Source of the DNA: Bacteroidota bacterium
Lineage (GTDB): Bacteria; Bacteroidota; Bacteroidia; Sphingobacteriales; Sphingobacteriaceae
DNA: 64,000 nucleotides
Assembly (NCBI GenBank): GCA_023450085.1
Contig: JAEXHI010000024.1
Span: 1 to 64,000, forward strand
Direction of reading: 5' to 3'
Position numbers and translations under genes: made by a program. Under the pieces are notes generated by a model. That model ran no database searches. It worked only from the letters and a program-made list of their open reading frames with translations, and was not told the origin of the DNA. Below are positions 15,177-24,452 of the stretch, piece by piece. Each line of letters starts with the position of its first letter. Position 1 is the stretch's first letter.

Positions 15177-18059
15177 TTATGGGTTAAATGCTAATGAAAC
15201 ATAATACATTGCACCAACTTCTGGGTTACCATAAGAAGTGATATAGTATTTGTTCAAGATGTTTGAACCACCAATTTTAATTACTGAGTTCACTGAAGGA
15301 ATTTTCAAATTCACCTGTGCATCTACCGTACCAAATGCTGGCACTTCGCCACCTGCAAATGATGAGAACCAGATGAATTTATCTTGCCAACGATAGTTCA
15401 CGTTAAAACCAACATTTTTGAATACTTCACGGTTGCTTAAACCAATGTTATAACGGAACTCTGGTGTATTGAAATCGTTATTATATTGCGCAGGCAAATC
15501 ACCAATCTTATTATAAGAAACGTTACCTGAGAAAGTGTATTTACCAGTTACATAATCTAAACCGAAAGCACCACCCCATGCTTTAACTTTACCCATCGCA
15601 TTTACAGGAACACCAAATTTAACAAAGGTGTCACTATTTGCCGCAGTCTCTTGCTGAAGGTTAACTGCGGTAATAAAGTCTTTATACTCGTTATAGAAAC
15701 CATAAACGTCCAACAAGAAATTTGATCCTAACAAGCCTTTATAACCCAATTCATAAGCTGTTACGCTTTCTGGGCGAACACCCCTTGGATCAAAGGTATA
15801 AGGCACTAATAAACTACGATTACCTGTACCAGTTGGCGAGGCTATTTTTGAAGCCATATATGCTCTGTGGCTAGCCTCTGTGTAACCTTTGTTTCCAATT
15901 AAATTATATTTATTTAAGAACTCTGGAATACCACCAATTAAACGCTGACTACCTCCTCCTACAGACAAATCAATGTATTGATTTTGTGTTGTTGGGTTTC
16001 TGAAACCTGTTTGGAATGAAGCCCTGATATTTGAATTTTTAGCTACGGTCCATACACCAGTCACACGTGGCGTAAAACGTCCTTCAAAATTTTGGCTCTT
16101 ATCAAAACGACCAGCAACAGTTAATTTAAATGCTTCTCCAAATTTCTTGCCTAACTGTCCAAATGCAGCATATTCATCGATATCTATTTCTCTGTTCAAG
16201 TCATCAAAGATGGTTCCTCCCGAATTCAAATCAAATCTACGGGCAGAGGCGCCAACTTGAAATTCTACTACATTATTAAACAATCTAGAGAAATTATACA
16301 TCCCTTCATAGTGGTACAAGTTAGATTTGTCGTTGAATTTAGCACCATATATACCTTGTGCCATGTTAGTTTGACTAATGTAGGTATTTTTTATACGGCT
16401 AGCAGTATTATCAAAAGCAGCAGTACCTGGCTGAATACGAGTAGCATCTGATTGTGCTCTCGCAGCTGCATGAGCGGCCTCTTCACTTGCACCTTGTGAT
16501 CTTGCGGCACTATATACCCCCGCATAGTTTACAAACCAACCTGTAGCACCACCTGATGGCTTGCTAACCTCATTCATATAACTTCCCAAAATAGAAGAAA
16601 TATAAGAATCGCCAGAACGCTCCTGTGTAGTATAAGCCTTCACAGAAAAGTCTTCGCCTTTAAGTTCTAATTTATATAAACCTATATTAAAATTACGTAA
16701 AGAATAACGATCGGACCCAGTATAAACTGACGTACCAGTACCCCAATTCGCTTGGGCTACCAATTGAATTGTAGGAGTAAAATTATAATACAATCCTCCT
16801 GACATTTTAAGTGATTTTGTATTATAATCAACTAAATCCATCTCGTTATAGCCTGTCCTTGAAACAATCTGATTTGAAGTACGACCTGTGGCTAAACTAT
16901 ATATAAATGGAATATATTGTCCGGCAGGAGTTGGACCGTAACCAGCCATAAGTTGAGCGAAAGTTGCTCCTCCACCAATTGAAGCAAGGATATTATTATA
17001 GGTTGTTGGAGAAGCAGCAGCGAATTGCCCTACTACTGTTTTCGCAACCCCCATTACACTTTGATTAACTTCATCTCCATAAACGTTAACGCCGTCATAT
17101 CCAGGATCAGATGCACGAGTACCTGCTTTAGGCATATTACTTGCTCTATCGAAGTTAGAAGTATTTGTTCCATACCAATCTCTCGCTTGCAAAAATGAGA
17201 AAGCAAATTTAGCACCGAACTTATTATTCCAGCTTTTGGCCATTCTCACATCTAACTGATTAAAAGGTTGAGCTGAAGAATTATTATCATTCACATGGTT
17301 AACACCTGTTTTATACTGAAAACTAACACCTGGATATTTAAACGGATCTTTAGAAGTCATTAACAAGGTTCCACTAATACCACCCGCACCATACAAAGCA
17401 GATGAAGCACCTGGCAATAATTCCACATTGTCTACATCAAGCTCCGTAATCCCAACAATATTACCTACAGAGAAGTTCAAACCTGGTGCTTGATTGTCCA
17501 TTCCATCAATTAACTGATTGAAACGAGTGTTACCATTGGCATTAAAACCACGGGTGTTGTATGATCTAAAAGTTAAACTTTGAGTACTCATCTCAACCCC
17601 TTTAATGTTTTGGATAGCATCATAAAAAGATGGCGCTGCAATTTCTCTGATCTGGGCCGCTCCCATACGCTCAATAGTTACAGGAGATTCTAAAATACGC
17701 TCCGGTGTTCTTGATGCGGAAACTACCACCTCTTGACCTAAAATAGCGCCAGACTCTAACTCAAAACTCAAATTAGTTGCAGAACCTGTGACCTCTCTTT
17801 CAACGGTATTAAAACCTACAAACGATACAGAAAGTGTAAATGGAGGTTTTTCTGTAGTAGTGAAAGAAAATTTACCATTTTGGTCGGTAGAAGAACCTAT
17901 CGTTTTTCCCTTCACTGTTACACTTACTCCCGGAATCGGCTCTTTAGTTAGTTTATCGGTAACAGTACCGCTAACTACAATACTCTGCGCAATAGCCGCG
18001 AACCCTGTCCACAGCAAAACACAAAGCACAAGAAATACTTTAGTAATAGTTTTGTTCAT
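15177..18059 (-). CDS. TonB-dependent outer-membrane receptor with carboxypeptidase-like N-terminal domain
   Basis: This 960-residue receptor has a signal peptide (1-24, ending AIAQ), a CarboxypepD_reg-like beta-sandwich (about 27-110; VSGTVTDKLTKEPIPGVSV), a Plug domain (about 120-240; VVVSASRTPERILESPVTIERM, LIDGMDNQ, VELLPGASSALYGAGGISGTL) and a large beta-barrel. Barrel landmarks include RNPTTQNQYIDLSVGG, YELGYKG and LDVYGFYNEY. It imports an unknown ligand through the outer membrane using TonB energy. It lacks the SusC signature and there is no SusD gene beside it. The nearest neighbour is a divergently transcribed penicillin-acylase-type gene with a 175-base shared upstream region. Confidence 0.95.
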   Translation of the reverse strand: MNKTITKVFLVLCVLLWTGFAAIAQSIVVSGTVTDKLTKEPIPGVSVTVKGKTIGSSTDQNGKFSFTTTEKPPFTLSVSFVGFNTVEREVTGSATNLSFELESGAILGQEVVVSASRTPERILESPVTIERMGAAQIREIAAPSFYDAIQNIKGVEMSTQSLTFRSYNTRGFNANGNTRFNQLIDGMDNQAPGLNFSVGNIVGITELDVDNVELLPGASSALYGAGGISGTLLMTSKDPFKYPGVSFQYKTGVNHVNDNNSSAQPFNQLDVRMAKSWNNKFGAKFAFSFLQARDWYGTNTSNFDRASNMPKAGTRASDPGYDGVNVYGDEVNQSVMGVAKTVVGQFAAASPTTYNNILASIGGGATFAQLMAGYGPTPAGQYIPFIYSLATGRTSNQIVSRTGYNEMDLVDYNTKSLKMSGGLYYNFTPTIQLVAQANWGTGTSVYTGSDRYSLRNFNIGLYKLELKGEDFSVKAYTTQERSGDSYISSILGSYMNEVSKPSGGATGWFVNYAGVYSAARSQGASEEAAHAAARAQSDATRIQPGTAAFDNTASRIKNTYISQTNMAQGIYGAKFNDKSNLYHYEGMYNFSRLFNNVVEFQVGASARRFDLNSGGTIFDDLNREIDIDEYAAFGQLGKKFGEAFKLTVAGRFDKSQNFEGRFTPRVTGVWTVAKNSNIRASFQTGFRNPTTQNQYIDLSVGGGSQRLIGGIPEFLNKYNLIGNKGYTEASHRAYMASKIASPTGTGNRSLLVPYTFDPRGVRPESVTAYELGYKGLLGSNFLLDVYGFYNEYKDFITAVNLQQETAANSDTFVKFGVPVNAMGKVKAWGGAFGLDYVTGKYTFSGNVSYNKIGDLPAQYNNDFNTPEFRYNIGLSNREVFKNVGFNVNYRWQDKFIWFSSFAGGEVPAFGTVDAQVNLKIPSVNSVIKIGGSNILNKYYITSYGNPEVGAMYYVSLAFNP

Positions 18060-18234
18060 ACGTCTGTAGTTTATATTGTTTATTTTAACATAAACTTAAT
18101 ACATTTTTTGGTACTTACAAATTTTTATTCTGCCGAGATTAAAGCATTAATTAAAATTAGATTGTCATTCATTTCATTTTTATAATTAAATTGGCTTCGG
18201 CCTAAAAGCAAACCAAAAACAAGATCCAACACCG

Positions 18235-20667
18235 ATGAACAGAGTTAAAGCGCTGATATGCATTCTTATTCCTATTCTATTGGGATATTCCTTAAATACG
18301 AAATTTGGTGATCTTCCCCCTATCTTAAAGTTCTTAAATCCATTTACGGGATTTTGGCAAAATGCAGAAGGAATGTCGCCATCTAAAAACAAAAAAATTG
18401 TACTGAAAAATGCTACAGACAAGATAGAAATTGCGTTTGACGACCGTATGATTCCCCATGTGTTCGCTCAAAATGATCATGACTTGTATTATGCACAAGG
18501 TTATGTCACTGCCATGCACCGCCTTTGGCAAATGGATTTTCAAACTCGTTTTGCTGCTGGCAGAATATCGGAAGTAGTAGGTGCTAAAGCCATCGAAGTA
18601 GATAAATATCAGAGAAGAATGGGCATGGTGTATGGTGCAGAAAATTCCTTGGAAGGGATGATGGCTGATCCACATGCGAAGGAAATGCTTTTAGCCTATA
18701 CGCAAGGGATTAATGATTACATCAAATCATTGAATCGTCGCAACCTCCCTGTAGAATATAAGTTGTTGGATTTTAAGCCCGAGCAATGGACACCAATAAA
18801 ATGCGCTTTGTTACTTAAGCAAATGTCGGCCGTTTTAGCCATGGGATCCGACGAGTTTTACATGACCAACATTCTTAAAAAATACGGACCAGCAATTACT
18901 AAAGACCTATTCCCAGACTATCCTTTTAAAGAAGATCCTATTATTCCTGTAGGAACAAAATGGGATTTTACCCCCTTGCCTATCCCAGCTACTCCTCAAT
19001 CTTTTACCGATATGATGAGTACCAACATTGCTACCAAGCAAAAAGAAGAAGGTATTGGGAGTAATAACTGGGCGGTATCTGGTGTAAAAACGGCTTCGGG
19101 CTTCCCTATTTTAGCTAACGACCCGCATTTAGATTTAACTCTTCCTTCTATTTGGTATCAAATTCAGTTACATGCTCCTGGTGTAAATGCCTATGGTGTT
19201 TCTCTTCCTGGTGCGCCTGGAATTATCATCGGTTTTAACCAAAATATCGCTTGGGGTGTAACCAATGTAGCAGCCGATGTACTTGACTTTTATCAAATAA
19301 AATTTAAGGATGATAAACATCAGAGCTATTGGTACAATAACAAGTGGCAAAATACAAAGCCTCGTTACGAAAAAATTAAAATAAAAGGTGCAGCCGACAT
19401 TGTGGATACTGTGCTTTATACTCACCATGGCCCTGTGGTTTATTTCCAGAAGCCTAATTACGGCAGAGCCGCCAACGTACCTACAGGTCACGCCTTACGA
19501 TGGATTGCCCATGACAAATCAAACGAACTAAAAGCGTTTTACTTACTGAACAGAGGAAAGAACTACAACGATTATCGTAAAGCCTTACCTTATTTCACCG
19601 CTCCTGCGCAGAACTTTATTTTTGCGAGCGTAGATAACGATATTGCCATTACTCCTAATGGTAAATTTCCGTTGAAGTGGAAGAATCAAGGAAAATTTAT
19701 TCTTGATGGTACGGATCCAAGCAATGATTGGCAAGGCTGGATTCCCGCATCCCAAAACCCAACCGTTAAAAATCCACCGCGAAATTTTGTAAGCTCTGCC
19801 AACCAATCATCAACCGATCCGAGCTACCCCTATTATATCAATTGGGAATTTTCTCCTTATGAAAGAGGAAAGCGAATTAACGATAAGCTGAAAGGGATGG
19901 AAAAAATTACCGCTGACAGCATGCGCAACTTACAAATGGATTCGTACAGCATTATGGCTGAGAATCTGATGCCTTATCTGCTTCCATTGGTAAATGCGAC
20001 GAGCTTAAATGCTACCCAAAAAGAAGCGTTTAACCTCACTTCAAAATGGAATAAGTATTTTGATACCAAATCTGTTGCAGCGAGTGTTTTTGATTTATGG
20101 ACTAAAAGACTATCTATCGAAATTTGGGATGACGAGTTTAATGATAAGCAAAATCCAATGCGTTATCCATCTAGAGATAGAACCATCGAACTGATCCAAA
20201 AAGATCCAAACTCCAAATGGTTCGACAATGTAAATACCGCTAAAAAGGAGACCTTATCCGATTTAGTCAACAGCTCATTCAAATACGCTTGCGATAGTTT
20301 GGAAAGAAAATATGGACCTATAGGCGAGCATTGGCAATGGGCAAATGTAAAAAACACCAATGTACCACACTTGGCTAAAATACCTGGATTTGGTTCGAAA
20401 AAACTACTTATCGGTGGCTCTAAAAGTACCGTGAATGCTTTGAGCGAAAGCAATGGACCTTCATGGAGAATGGTGATAGAATTGGGTAAAACTCCTAAGG
20501 GACATGGCGTGTATCCAGGTGGACAATCTGGCAACCCTGGTAGTCCTTTTTACGACAATATGATTGACACTTGGGCTGAGGGCAAACTGTACGACCTCTT
20601 CTTTATGCAATCGCCAGACGACAAATCAGGAAAAATTATCTCACGTTATAAAATTTCAAAAAAATAA
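18235..20667 (+). CDS. Penicillin acylase family Ntn-hydrolase
   Basis: This 810-residue precursor of the penicillin/acyl-homoserine-lactone acylase family cleaves amide bonds of acylated substrates. A hydrophobic N-terminus (residues 5-21) should direct export. The alpha region has YYAQGYVTAMHRLWQMDFQTR. The new N-terminus after self-cleavage should be Ser276 in EGIGSNNWAVSG, the usual catalytic nucleophile, followed by the beta-chain landmarks ANDPHLDLTLPSIWYQIQL, GAPGIIIGFNQNIAWGVTN and NQSSTDPSYPY. The substrate cannot be read from the sequence. The following small membrane gene starts one base after its stop, and a LuxE-like gene comes next, so all three may form one transcript. Confidence 0.93.
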   Translation: MNRVKALICILIPILLGYSLNTKFGDLPPILKFLNPFTGFWQNAEGMSPSKNKKIVLKNATDKIEIAFDDRMIPHVFAQNDHDLYYAQGYVTAMHRLWQMDFQTRFAAGRISEVVGAKAIEVDKYQRRMGMVYGAENSLEGMMADPHAKEMLLAYTQGINDYIKSLNRRNLPVEYKLLDFKPEQWTPIKCALLLKQMSAVLAMGSDEFYMTNILKKYGPAITKDLFPDYPFKEDPIIPVGTKWDFTPLPIPATPQSFTDMMSTNIATKQKEEGIGSNNWAVSGVKTASGFPILANDPHLDLTLPSIWYQIQLHAPGVNAYGVSLPGAPGIIIGFNQNIAWGVTNVAADVLDFYQIKFKDDKHQSYWYNNKWQNTKPRYEKIKIKGAADIVDTVLYTHHGPVVYFQKPNYGRAANVPTGHALRWIAHDKSNELKAFYLLNRGKNYNDYRKALPYFTAPAQNFIFASVDNDIAITPNGKFPLKWKNQGKFILDGTDPSNDWQGWIPASQNPTVKNPPRNFVSSANQSSTDPSYPYYINWEFSPYERGKRINDKLKGMEKITADSMRNLQMDSYSIMAENLMPYLLPLVNATSLNATQKEAFNLTSKWNKYFDTKSVAASVFDLWTKRLSIEIWDDEFNDKQNPMRYPSRDRTIELIQKDPNSKWFDNVNTAKKETLSDLVNSSFKYACDSLERKYGPIGEHWQWANVKNTNVPHLAKIPGFGSKKLLIGGSKSTVNALSESNGPSWRMVIELGKTPKGHGVYPGGQSGNPGSPFYDNMIDTWAEGKLYDLFFMQSPDDKSGKIISRYKISKK

Positions 20668-20668
20668 A

Positions 20669-21019
20669 ATGGTCTTCATCGTTATTCTCATTATATCATT
20701 TGCCTTACAATCATTTTTCCCTTGGTGGGTAGTGATCGTAGTATCATTTGCTACCTGCGGCATTATTGGAAAAACTGGAAAAATTTCATTTTGGCAGCCA
20801 TTTTTAGCCATCCTCATACTATGGGCAGGCATGGCTCTGTATAAAAGCATGCCTAATCATCATTTATTAGCCTCAAGAGTGGCGGAAATGTTTGGATTAA
20901 AAGTATGGCCAGCCATACTAGCAGTTACCGCTATTATTGGTGGATTGGCAGCTGGCATTAGTGGCTTATGTGGTTATTATTTCAGAAAATCAACGATTAC
21001 CTCAAAAGCCAAATCGTAA
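20669..21019 (+). CDS. Small membrane protein, 116 residues
   Basis: The protein is almost entirely hydrophobic, with about three or four membrane segments (1-18, 22-50, 74-95) and a short basic tail (FRKSTITSKAKS). It has no recognised family motif. The start is ATG 20669, one base after the acylase stop; a longer frame that begins inside the acylase gene is ignored because the extra 35 residues show no coding character. The tight spacing argues for translational coupling with the acylase gene. Confidence 0.8.
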   Translation: MVFIVILIISFALQSFFPWWVVIVVSFATCGIIGKTGKISFWQPFLAILILWAGMALYKSMPNHHLLASRVAEMFGLKVWPAILAVTAIIGGLAAGISGLCGYYFRKSTITSKAKS

Positions 21020-21046
21020 TCAGTTAAAACTTTGTATTTTTGCCCA

Positions 21047-22033
21047 GTGAATTCAAATCCTGGGCATTTTTTTTCGATCAGCAACGAGCAAGATTTCAAT
21101 GAATCGGCTTTAGCTGTATTTAGGCATCAAGCGGTTAATTGCGAAGTTTATCGTCAGTATATTTCACATCTTGGCGTAACCCCACAAGAGGTAAAGCATT
21201 ACCAAAGCATTCCCTTTTTACCTATTAGTTTCTTCAAATCACATGCAGTAGTTTCTTCTTCAGCACCAACGGAAATTACTTTCAGCAGTTCAGGCACTAC
21301 TGGTCAAATCACTAGTAAACACTTAGTACAAGAGGTATCCATTTACGAAGAAAGCTACAACAAAGCCTTCGAACTTTTTTATGGTAAACCGAGCGAGTAT
21401 TGCATTTTGGCCCTTTTACCTTCCTATCTTGAAAGAGATGGTTCTTCTTTAATTTACATGGTTGATGACTTGCTTAAGCAAAGCACCCACCCTTTAAGTG
21501 GCTATTTCCTGCATAACCATCAAGAGTTATTTGAAACGTTGAATAAACTCAAAGCCGATGGCAAAAAAACACTTTTAATTGGCGTTACTTATGCCCTTCT
21601 GGATTTTACCGAGCAATACCAAATTGAATTTCCTGAGCTGATTGTAATGGAAACAGGTGGTATGAAAGGAAAAAGAAAAGAAATGGTAAGAGCCGAACTT
21701 CACCAATTGCTTTGTAACGCTTTTGGGGTTGAGCACATCCATAGTGAATATGGCATGACCGAATTGCTATCTCAAGCATATTCTAAAGGCAATGGCATTT
21801 TCGAGTGTCCACTTTGGATGAAAATATTATTACGAGACACTTCTGATCCCTTGAGCATCCTTTCCCAAGCAAATACCACTGGGGGAGTGAATGTTATTGA
21901 TTTAGCGAACGTAAACTCGTGTTCATTTATTGCCACTCAAGATTTAGGCAAGATACATGGAGAAAATAGGTTTGAAATTATGGGCAGGTTTGACAATGCC
22001 GACATTAGAGGTTGCAACCTATTGGTTCAATAG
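21047..22033 (+). CDS. LuxE-like acyl-activating (acyl-protein synthetase) family protein
   Basis: This 328-residue protein resembles the LuxE family, which activates fatty acids as acyl-AMP and transfers them to a cysteine. The ANL-type phosphate loop is clear (TFSSSGTTGQ), followed by a helix with VSIYEESYNKAFE, then LALLPSYLERDGSSLIYMVDDLL, METGGMKGKRKEM and the family-typical HSEYGMTELLSQAYS. The C-terminus has TQDLGKI and GRFDNADIRGCN. A GTG at 21047 gives the best start; TTG 21032 is an alternative. No LuxC or LuxD gene is present, so bioluminescence is not implied. It ends one base before the convergent RES toxin gene. Confidence 0.85.
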   Translation: MNSNPGHFFSISNEQDFNESALAVFRHQAVNCEVYRQYISHLGVTPQEVKHYQSIPFLPISFFKSHAVVSSSAPTEITFSSSGTTGQITSKHLVQEVSIYEESYNKAFELFYGKPSEYCILALLPSYLERDGSSLIYMVDDLLKQSTHPLSGYFLHNHQELFETLNKLKADGKKTLLIGVTYALLDFTEQYQIEFPELIVMETGGMKGKRKEMVRAELHQLLCNAFGVEHIHSEYGMTELLSQAYSKGNGIFECPLWMKILLRDTSDPLSILSQANTTGGVNVIDLANVNSCSFIATQDLGKIHGENRFEIMGRFDNADIRGCNLLVQ

Positions 22034-22034
22034 C

Positions 22035-22490
22035 TTATTCTTTTAACCTTCTATCAAATTTAAAAACTCGCTTCGAAATCAACCTAACCCTATCTGCATC
22101 CTCATGATTCGGGTTCATTAAAATATTGTTTTCTTCTTCTACTAAAACTGAAGGCACTTTCAATACTAGCTGACTACCATCAGTGACAAATCGCTGTCCA
22201 ATAGCTTTCAAAAAGGGTTCGGCTTCATATCCTTTCCAATGATCTGGCAAATCTTCAATGGCTACTTGTCCCACTTTGTCATCAGGTACATCAAAAACAG
22301 CCAAAGAAAAATCTCTATCCAAATCATCACCACTTAAGTGAACCAAAAGTTCCATAATGGCCATTGCTCTCGATGAAGCAAAATAAACAACTGCAGTACC
22401 CTGTTCATTCCAGCGCCCGCCATAAAGCTTAGCCCCAGTTCCACTAAGGTCTTCTATATATTCAGGTAAAGCAATACGATAAACCAACAT
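22035..22490 (-). CDS. RES-domain toxin of a type II toxin-antitoxin pair
   Basis: This 151-residue protein has the RES fold landmarks: YRIALPEY at the N-terminus, then GGRWN, VVYFASSRAMAIMELLVHL and a C-terminal ILMNPNHEDADRVRLISKRVFKFDRRL. Arg26, Tyr36 and Glu47 fall where the family has its conserved Arg, Tyr and Glu. Characterised RES toxins degrade NAD+. The ATG overlaps the antitoxin stop by one base (TAATG), the usual antitoxin-first order. No truncation is seen, so the toxin is probably functional. Confidence 0.92.
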   Translation of the reverse strand: MLVYRIALPEYIEDLSGTGAKLYGGRWNEQGTAVVYFASSRAMAIMELLVHLSGDDLDRDFSLAVFDVPDDKVGQVAIEDLPDHWKGYEAEPFLKAIGQRFVTDGSQLVLKVPSVLVEEENNILMNPNHEDADRVRLISKRVFKFDRRLKE

Positions 22491-22972
22491 TAGCTGAATA
22501 CCCCGTGAGCAATCCTACCTAAAATATTTAACACCATCGTAAAACCAATAGACGTATCCAATAATGTTAACGGAATTTGGTGACGCAAAGCTAAATTTGG
22601 ATGACGCAGCCATCTGTTAAAGGCTTCGTGGCTACCTAGAACTTCTGCACCACGTTCATAAAGCTTTGCCAATTCAATGGCTCTATCAGCATGTTCGGTT
22701 TTGATTAGAGTACTAGGCTCATAACGTTGCAAAGTACGTTCGCTAATATGCAATATATCAGCTAGCTCCTCGATGGTTAAAGAGAGTTTTTTTGCCAATG
22801 CAAGTAGCTTATTTTTTGCAATCCCTTCCCGTGCAATGGTTACTAAATCATAATCTGATGGATGAACGGTTTTACCGCCCATAATAACAGCAAGGGGGCT
22901 CTGTACATTAGATAACCCATAAGCTACGGCTGCTTCCTCCAACTTTGATGATTCTTCGGATTTCTTTTTCAT
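22490..22972 (-). CDS. Xre/MbcA/ParS-type antitoxin (DUF2384)
   Basis: This 160-residue antitoxin partners the RES toxin. The N-terminal half contains a helix-turn-helix of the Xre type (LSLTIEELADILHISERTLQRYEP), and the C-terminal half contains the DUF2384 toxin-binding region (ADRAIELAKLYERGAEVLGSHEAFNRWLRHPNLALR). The ATG at 22972 is preferred to a TTG three codons upstream. An inverted repeat around the start, CAGACAA and TTGTCTG, is a candidate autoregulatory operator. The pair occupies the gap between two convergent core genes. Confidence 0.92.
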   Translation of the reverse strand: MKKKSEESSKLEEAAVAYGLSNVQSPLAVIMGGKTVHPSDYDLVTIAREGIAKNKLLALAKKLSLTIEELADILHISERTLQRYEPSTLIKTEHADRAIELAKLYERGAEVLGSHEAFNRWLRHPNLALRHQIPLTLLDTSIGFTMVLNILGRIAHGVFS

Positions 22973-22974
22973 AT

Positions 22975-23009
22975 CAGACAATTATACCCTAATATATACA
23001 TTTTGTCTG
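22975..23009 (-). promoter_or_regulatory. Inverted repeat in the toxin-antitoxin promoter region
   Basis: CAGACAA (22975-22981) and TTGTCTG (23003-23009) are exact 7-base complements separated by 21 bases, beginning three bases upstream of the antitoxin ATG. An A+T-rich segment lies between them. An operator for the Xre antitoxin is likely by position only. Confidence 0.4.
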
Positions 23010-23016
23010 GAATTTC

Positions 23017-23049
23017 AAAAAAAATACCGCACTTTGGATGCGGTATTTT
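23017..23049 (-). terminator. tyrS intrinsic terminator
   Basis: On the minus strand an 11-bp perfect stem (arms 23021-23031 and 23039-23049, TACCGCA core) with a seven-base loop is followed by a run of eight T. It begins 20 bases after the tyrS stop. Confidence 0.92.
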
Positions 23050-23069
23050 CTATTAAAAAAACCTCTTTA

Positions 23070-24356
23070 TTATTTTGCAATAACCAAAAAATAGCTTCTT
23101 CTTCCTTTTTGAACTACTAAAAACTCATCATTAATTAAGTTTTCAACAGAAAAAGTAGCACTCAAATCGGCAATTTTATTCTTATTAATGCTTAATCCAC
23201 CACCTTGCACCGTTTTCTTTACTTCTCCTTTAGATGGGAAAACAGCAGTTTTTTCGGCCAATAAAGTAGGCGCATCAATTCCGTTAGCCAAATCAGCTTT
23301 TGAAATATTAAATTGAGGGATGCCTTCAAAAATATCCAAGACCTCTTCAGAACTCAGGCCATTTAAAAATTCCAACGAACCATTACCAAACAAAAACTCA
23401 GAAGTCTTAATTGCTGCTTCTAAAGCCTCAGCGGAATGTGTTCTAACGGTGATATCTTCCGCCAATGCTTTTTGCAAGATACGTAAGTGCGGTGCTTCAT
23501 CATGCTGCTTTTCTAAAGCCTCAATTTCCTCTTTACCTTTTAAAGTGAAGATTCTAATCCAAACCTTTACATCACTATCAGATGAATTTAACCAGAACTG
23601 GTAGTATTTATATGGTGAGGTTTTTGCAGGATCTAACCAAATAGCACCACTTTCAGTTTTACCAAATTTAGTTCCATCAGCTTTTTTAATCAACTGGGTA
23701 GTTAAGGCATAAGCAGTTCCTTGATCTTTTCTTCTGATCAACTCTGTTCCAGTAACAATGTTCCCCCATTGATCTGAACCACCCATTTGCAAAACACAAT
23801 TATGGTGTTTCCACAAGTAATAAAAATCGTAACCTTGAATTAATTGATAACTGAATTCGGTGAAAGAAAGTCCATTATCTCCTTCCAAACGCTTTTTCAC
23901 GCTGTCCTTTGCCATCATGTAGTTCACGGTAATATGCTTACCTACCTCACGGATGAAATCTAGAAAATTGAAGTTTTTGAACCAATCACCATTGTTAACC
24001 ATGATGGCTCCATTTCCGGCTTCCTCAAACTTTAGAAATTTCGCTAGTTGCTTTTTCATCCCATCAAGATTATGGGCAACCATTTCTTCTGTTTGCAGAT
24101 TACGTTCATCCGATTTTCCAGACGGATCACCCACCATCCCTGTTGCTCCACCAACCAAAGCAACAGGTTTATGTCCCGCTCTTTGGAAATGAATCAAGGT
24201 CATGATTTGGGTCAAATGTCCTACATGCAAAGAATCAGCTGTTGGGTCGAAACCAATATAACCAGCACACATGCCTTCATTTAGTTTCTGCTCAGTATCG
24301 GGCATAATGTCGTGCAACATGCCTCTCCAACGTAATTCTTCTACAAAATTTATCAT
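23070..24356 (-). CDS. tyrS: Tyrosine-tRNA ligase
   Basis: TyrS charges tRNA-Tyr with tyrosine. The 428-residue class I synthetase has the HIGH-type motif as LHVGHL, the tyrosine pocket GYIGFDPTADS, QLIQGYDFYYL and QMGGSDQWGNI, and the KMSKS-type loop as KFGKT. A C-terminal S4 RNA-binding domain follows (about 365-428; SKGEVKKTVQGGGLSIN). The ATG at 24356 removes 11 implausible residues from the longer frame, which begins with TTG. It is transcribed alone and has a strong terminator. Confidence 0.97.
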   Translation of the reverse strand: MINFVEELRWRGMLHDIMPDTEQKLNEGMCAGYIGFDPTADSLHVGHLTQIMTLIHFQRAGHKPVALVGGATGMVGDPSGKSDERNLQTEEMVAHNLDGMKKQLAKFLKFEEAGNGAIMVNNGDWFKNFNFLDFIREVGKHITVNYMMAKDSVKKRLEGDNGLSFTEFSYQLIQGYDFYYLWKHHNCVLQMGGSDQWGNIVTGTELIRRKDQGTAYALTTQLIKKADGTKFGKTESGAIWLDPAKTSPYKYYQFWLNSSDSDVKVWIRIFTLKGKEEIEALEKQHDEAPHLRILQKALAEDITVRTHSAEALEAAIKTSEFLFGNGSLEFLNGLSSEEVLDIFEGIPQFNISKADLANGIDAPTLLAEKTAVFPSKGEVKKTVQGGGLSINKNKIADLSATFSVENLINDEFLVVQKGRRSYFLVIAK

Positions 24357-24387
24357 CTTTTTAACGATTTTAGGGCACAAAGATAAC

Positions 24388-24424
24388 AATTAGCTGATTA
24401 ACTAATTAGCCAATTAGCTAATGA
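24388..24424. repeat. Short AATTAGC-type repeats between tyrS and the divergent gene
   Basis: The segment consists of overlapping ATTAGC/GCTAAT-type units in both orientations (AATTAGCTGATTAAC, then AATTAGCCAATTAGC). It can form A+T-rich hairpins. It sits in the 96-base divergent spacer and may overlap one of the promoters. Confidence 0.4.
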
Positions 24425-24452
24425 TTTAAGGGTTTTAGGCTATATTTACGAA

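Noticed and set aside
20564..20668. N-terminal extension of the small membrane protein overlapping the acylase gene
   Set aside because: The extra 35 residues lie in the acylase coding frame overlap and are polar and Cys-rich noise; ATG 20669 fits the hydrophobic start.
21035..21042. TATTTTTG as promoter of the LuxE-like gene
   Set aside because: It lies five bases before the chosen GTG, leaving no room for a leader, and the gene is likely read from the acylase transcript.
21047..22033. Bioluminescence or lux-type locus
   Set aside because: Only a LuxE-like protein is present; no luxA, luxB, luxC or luxD.
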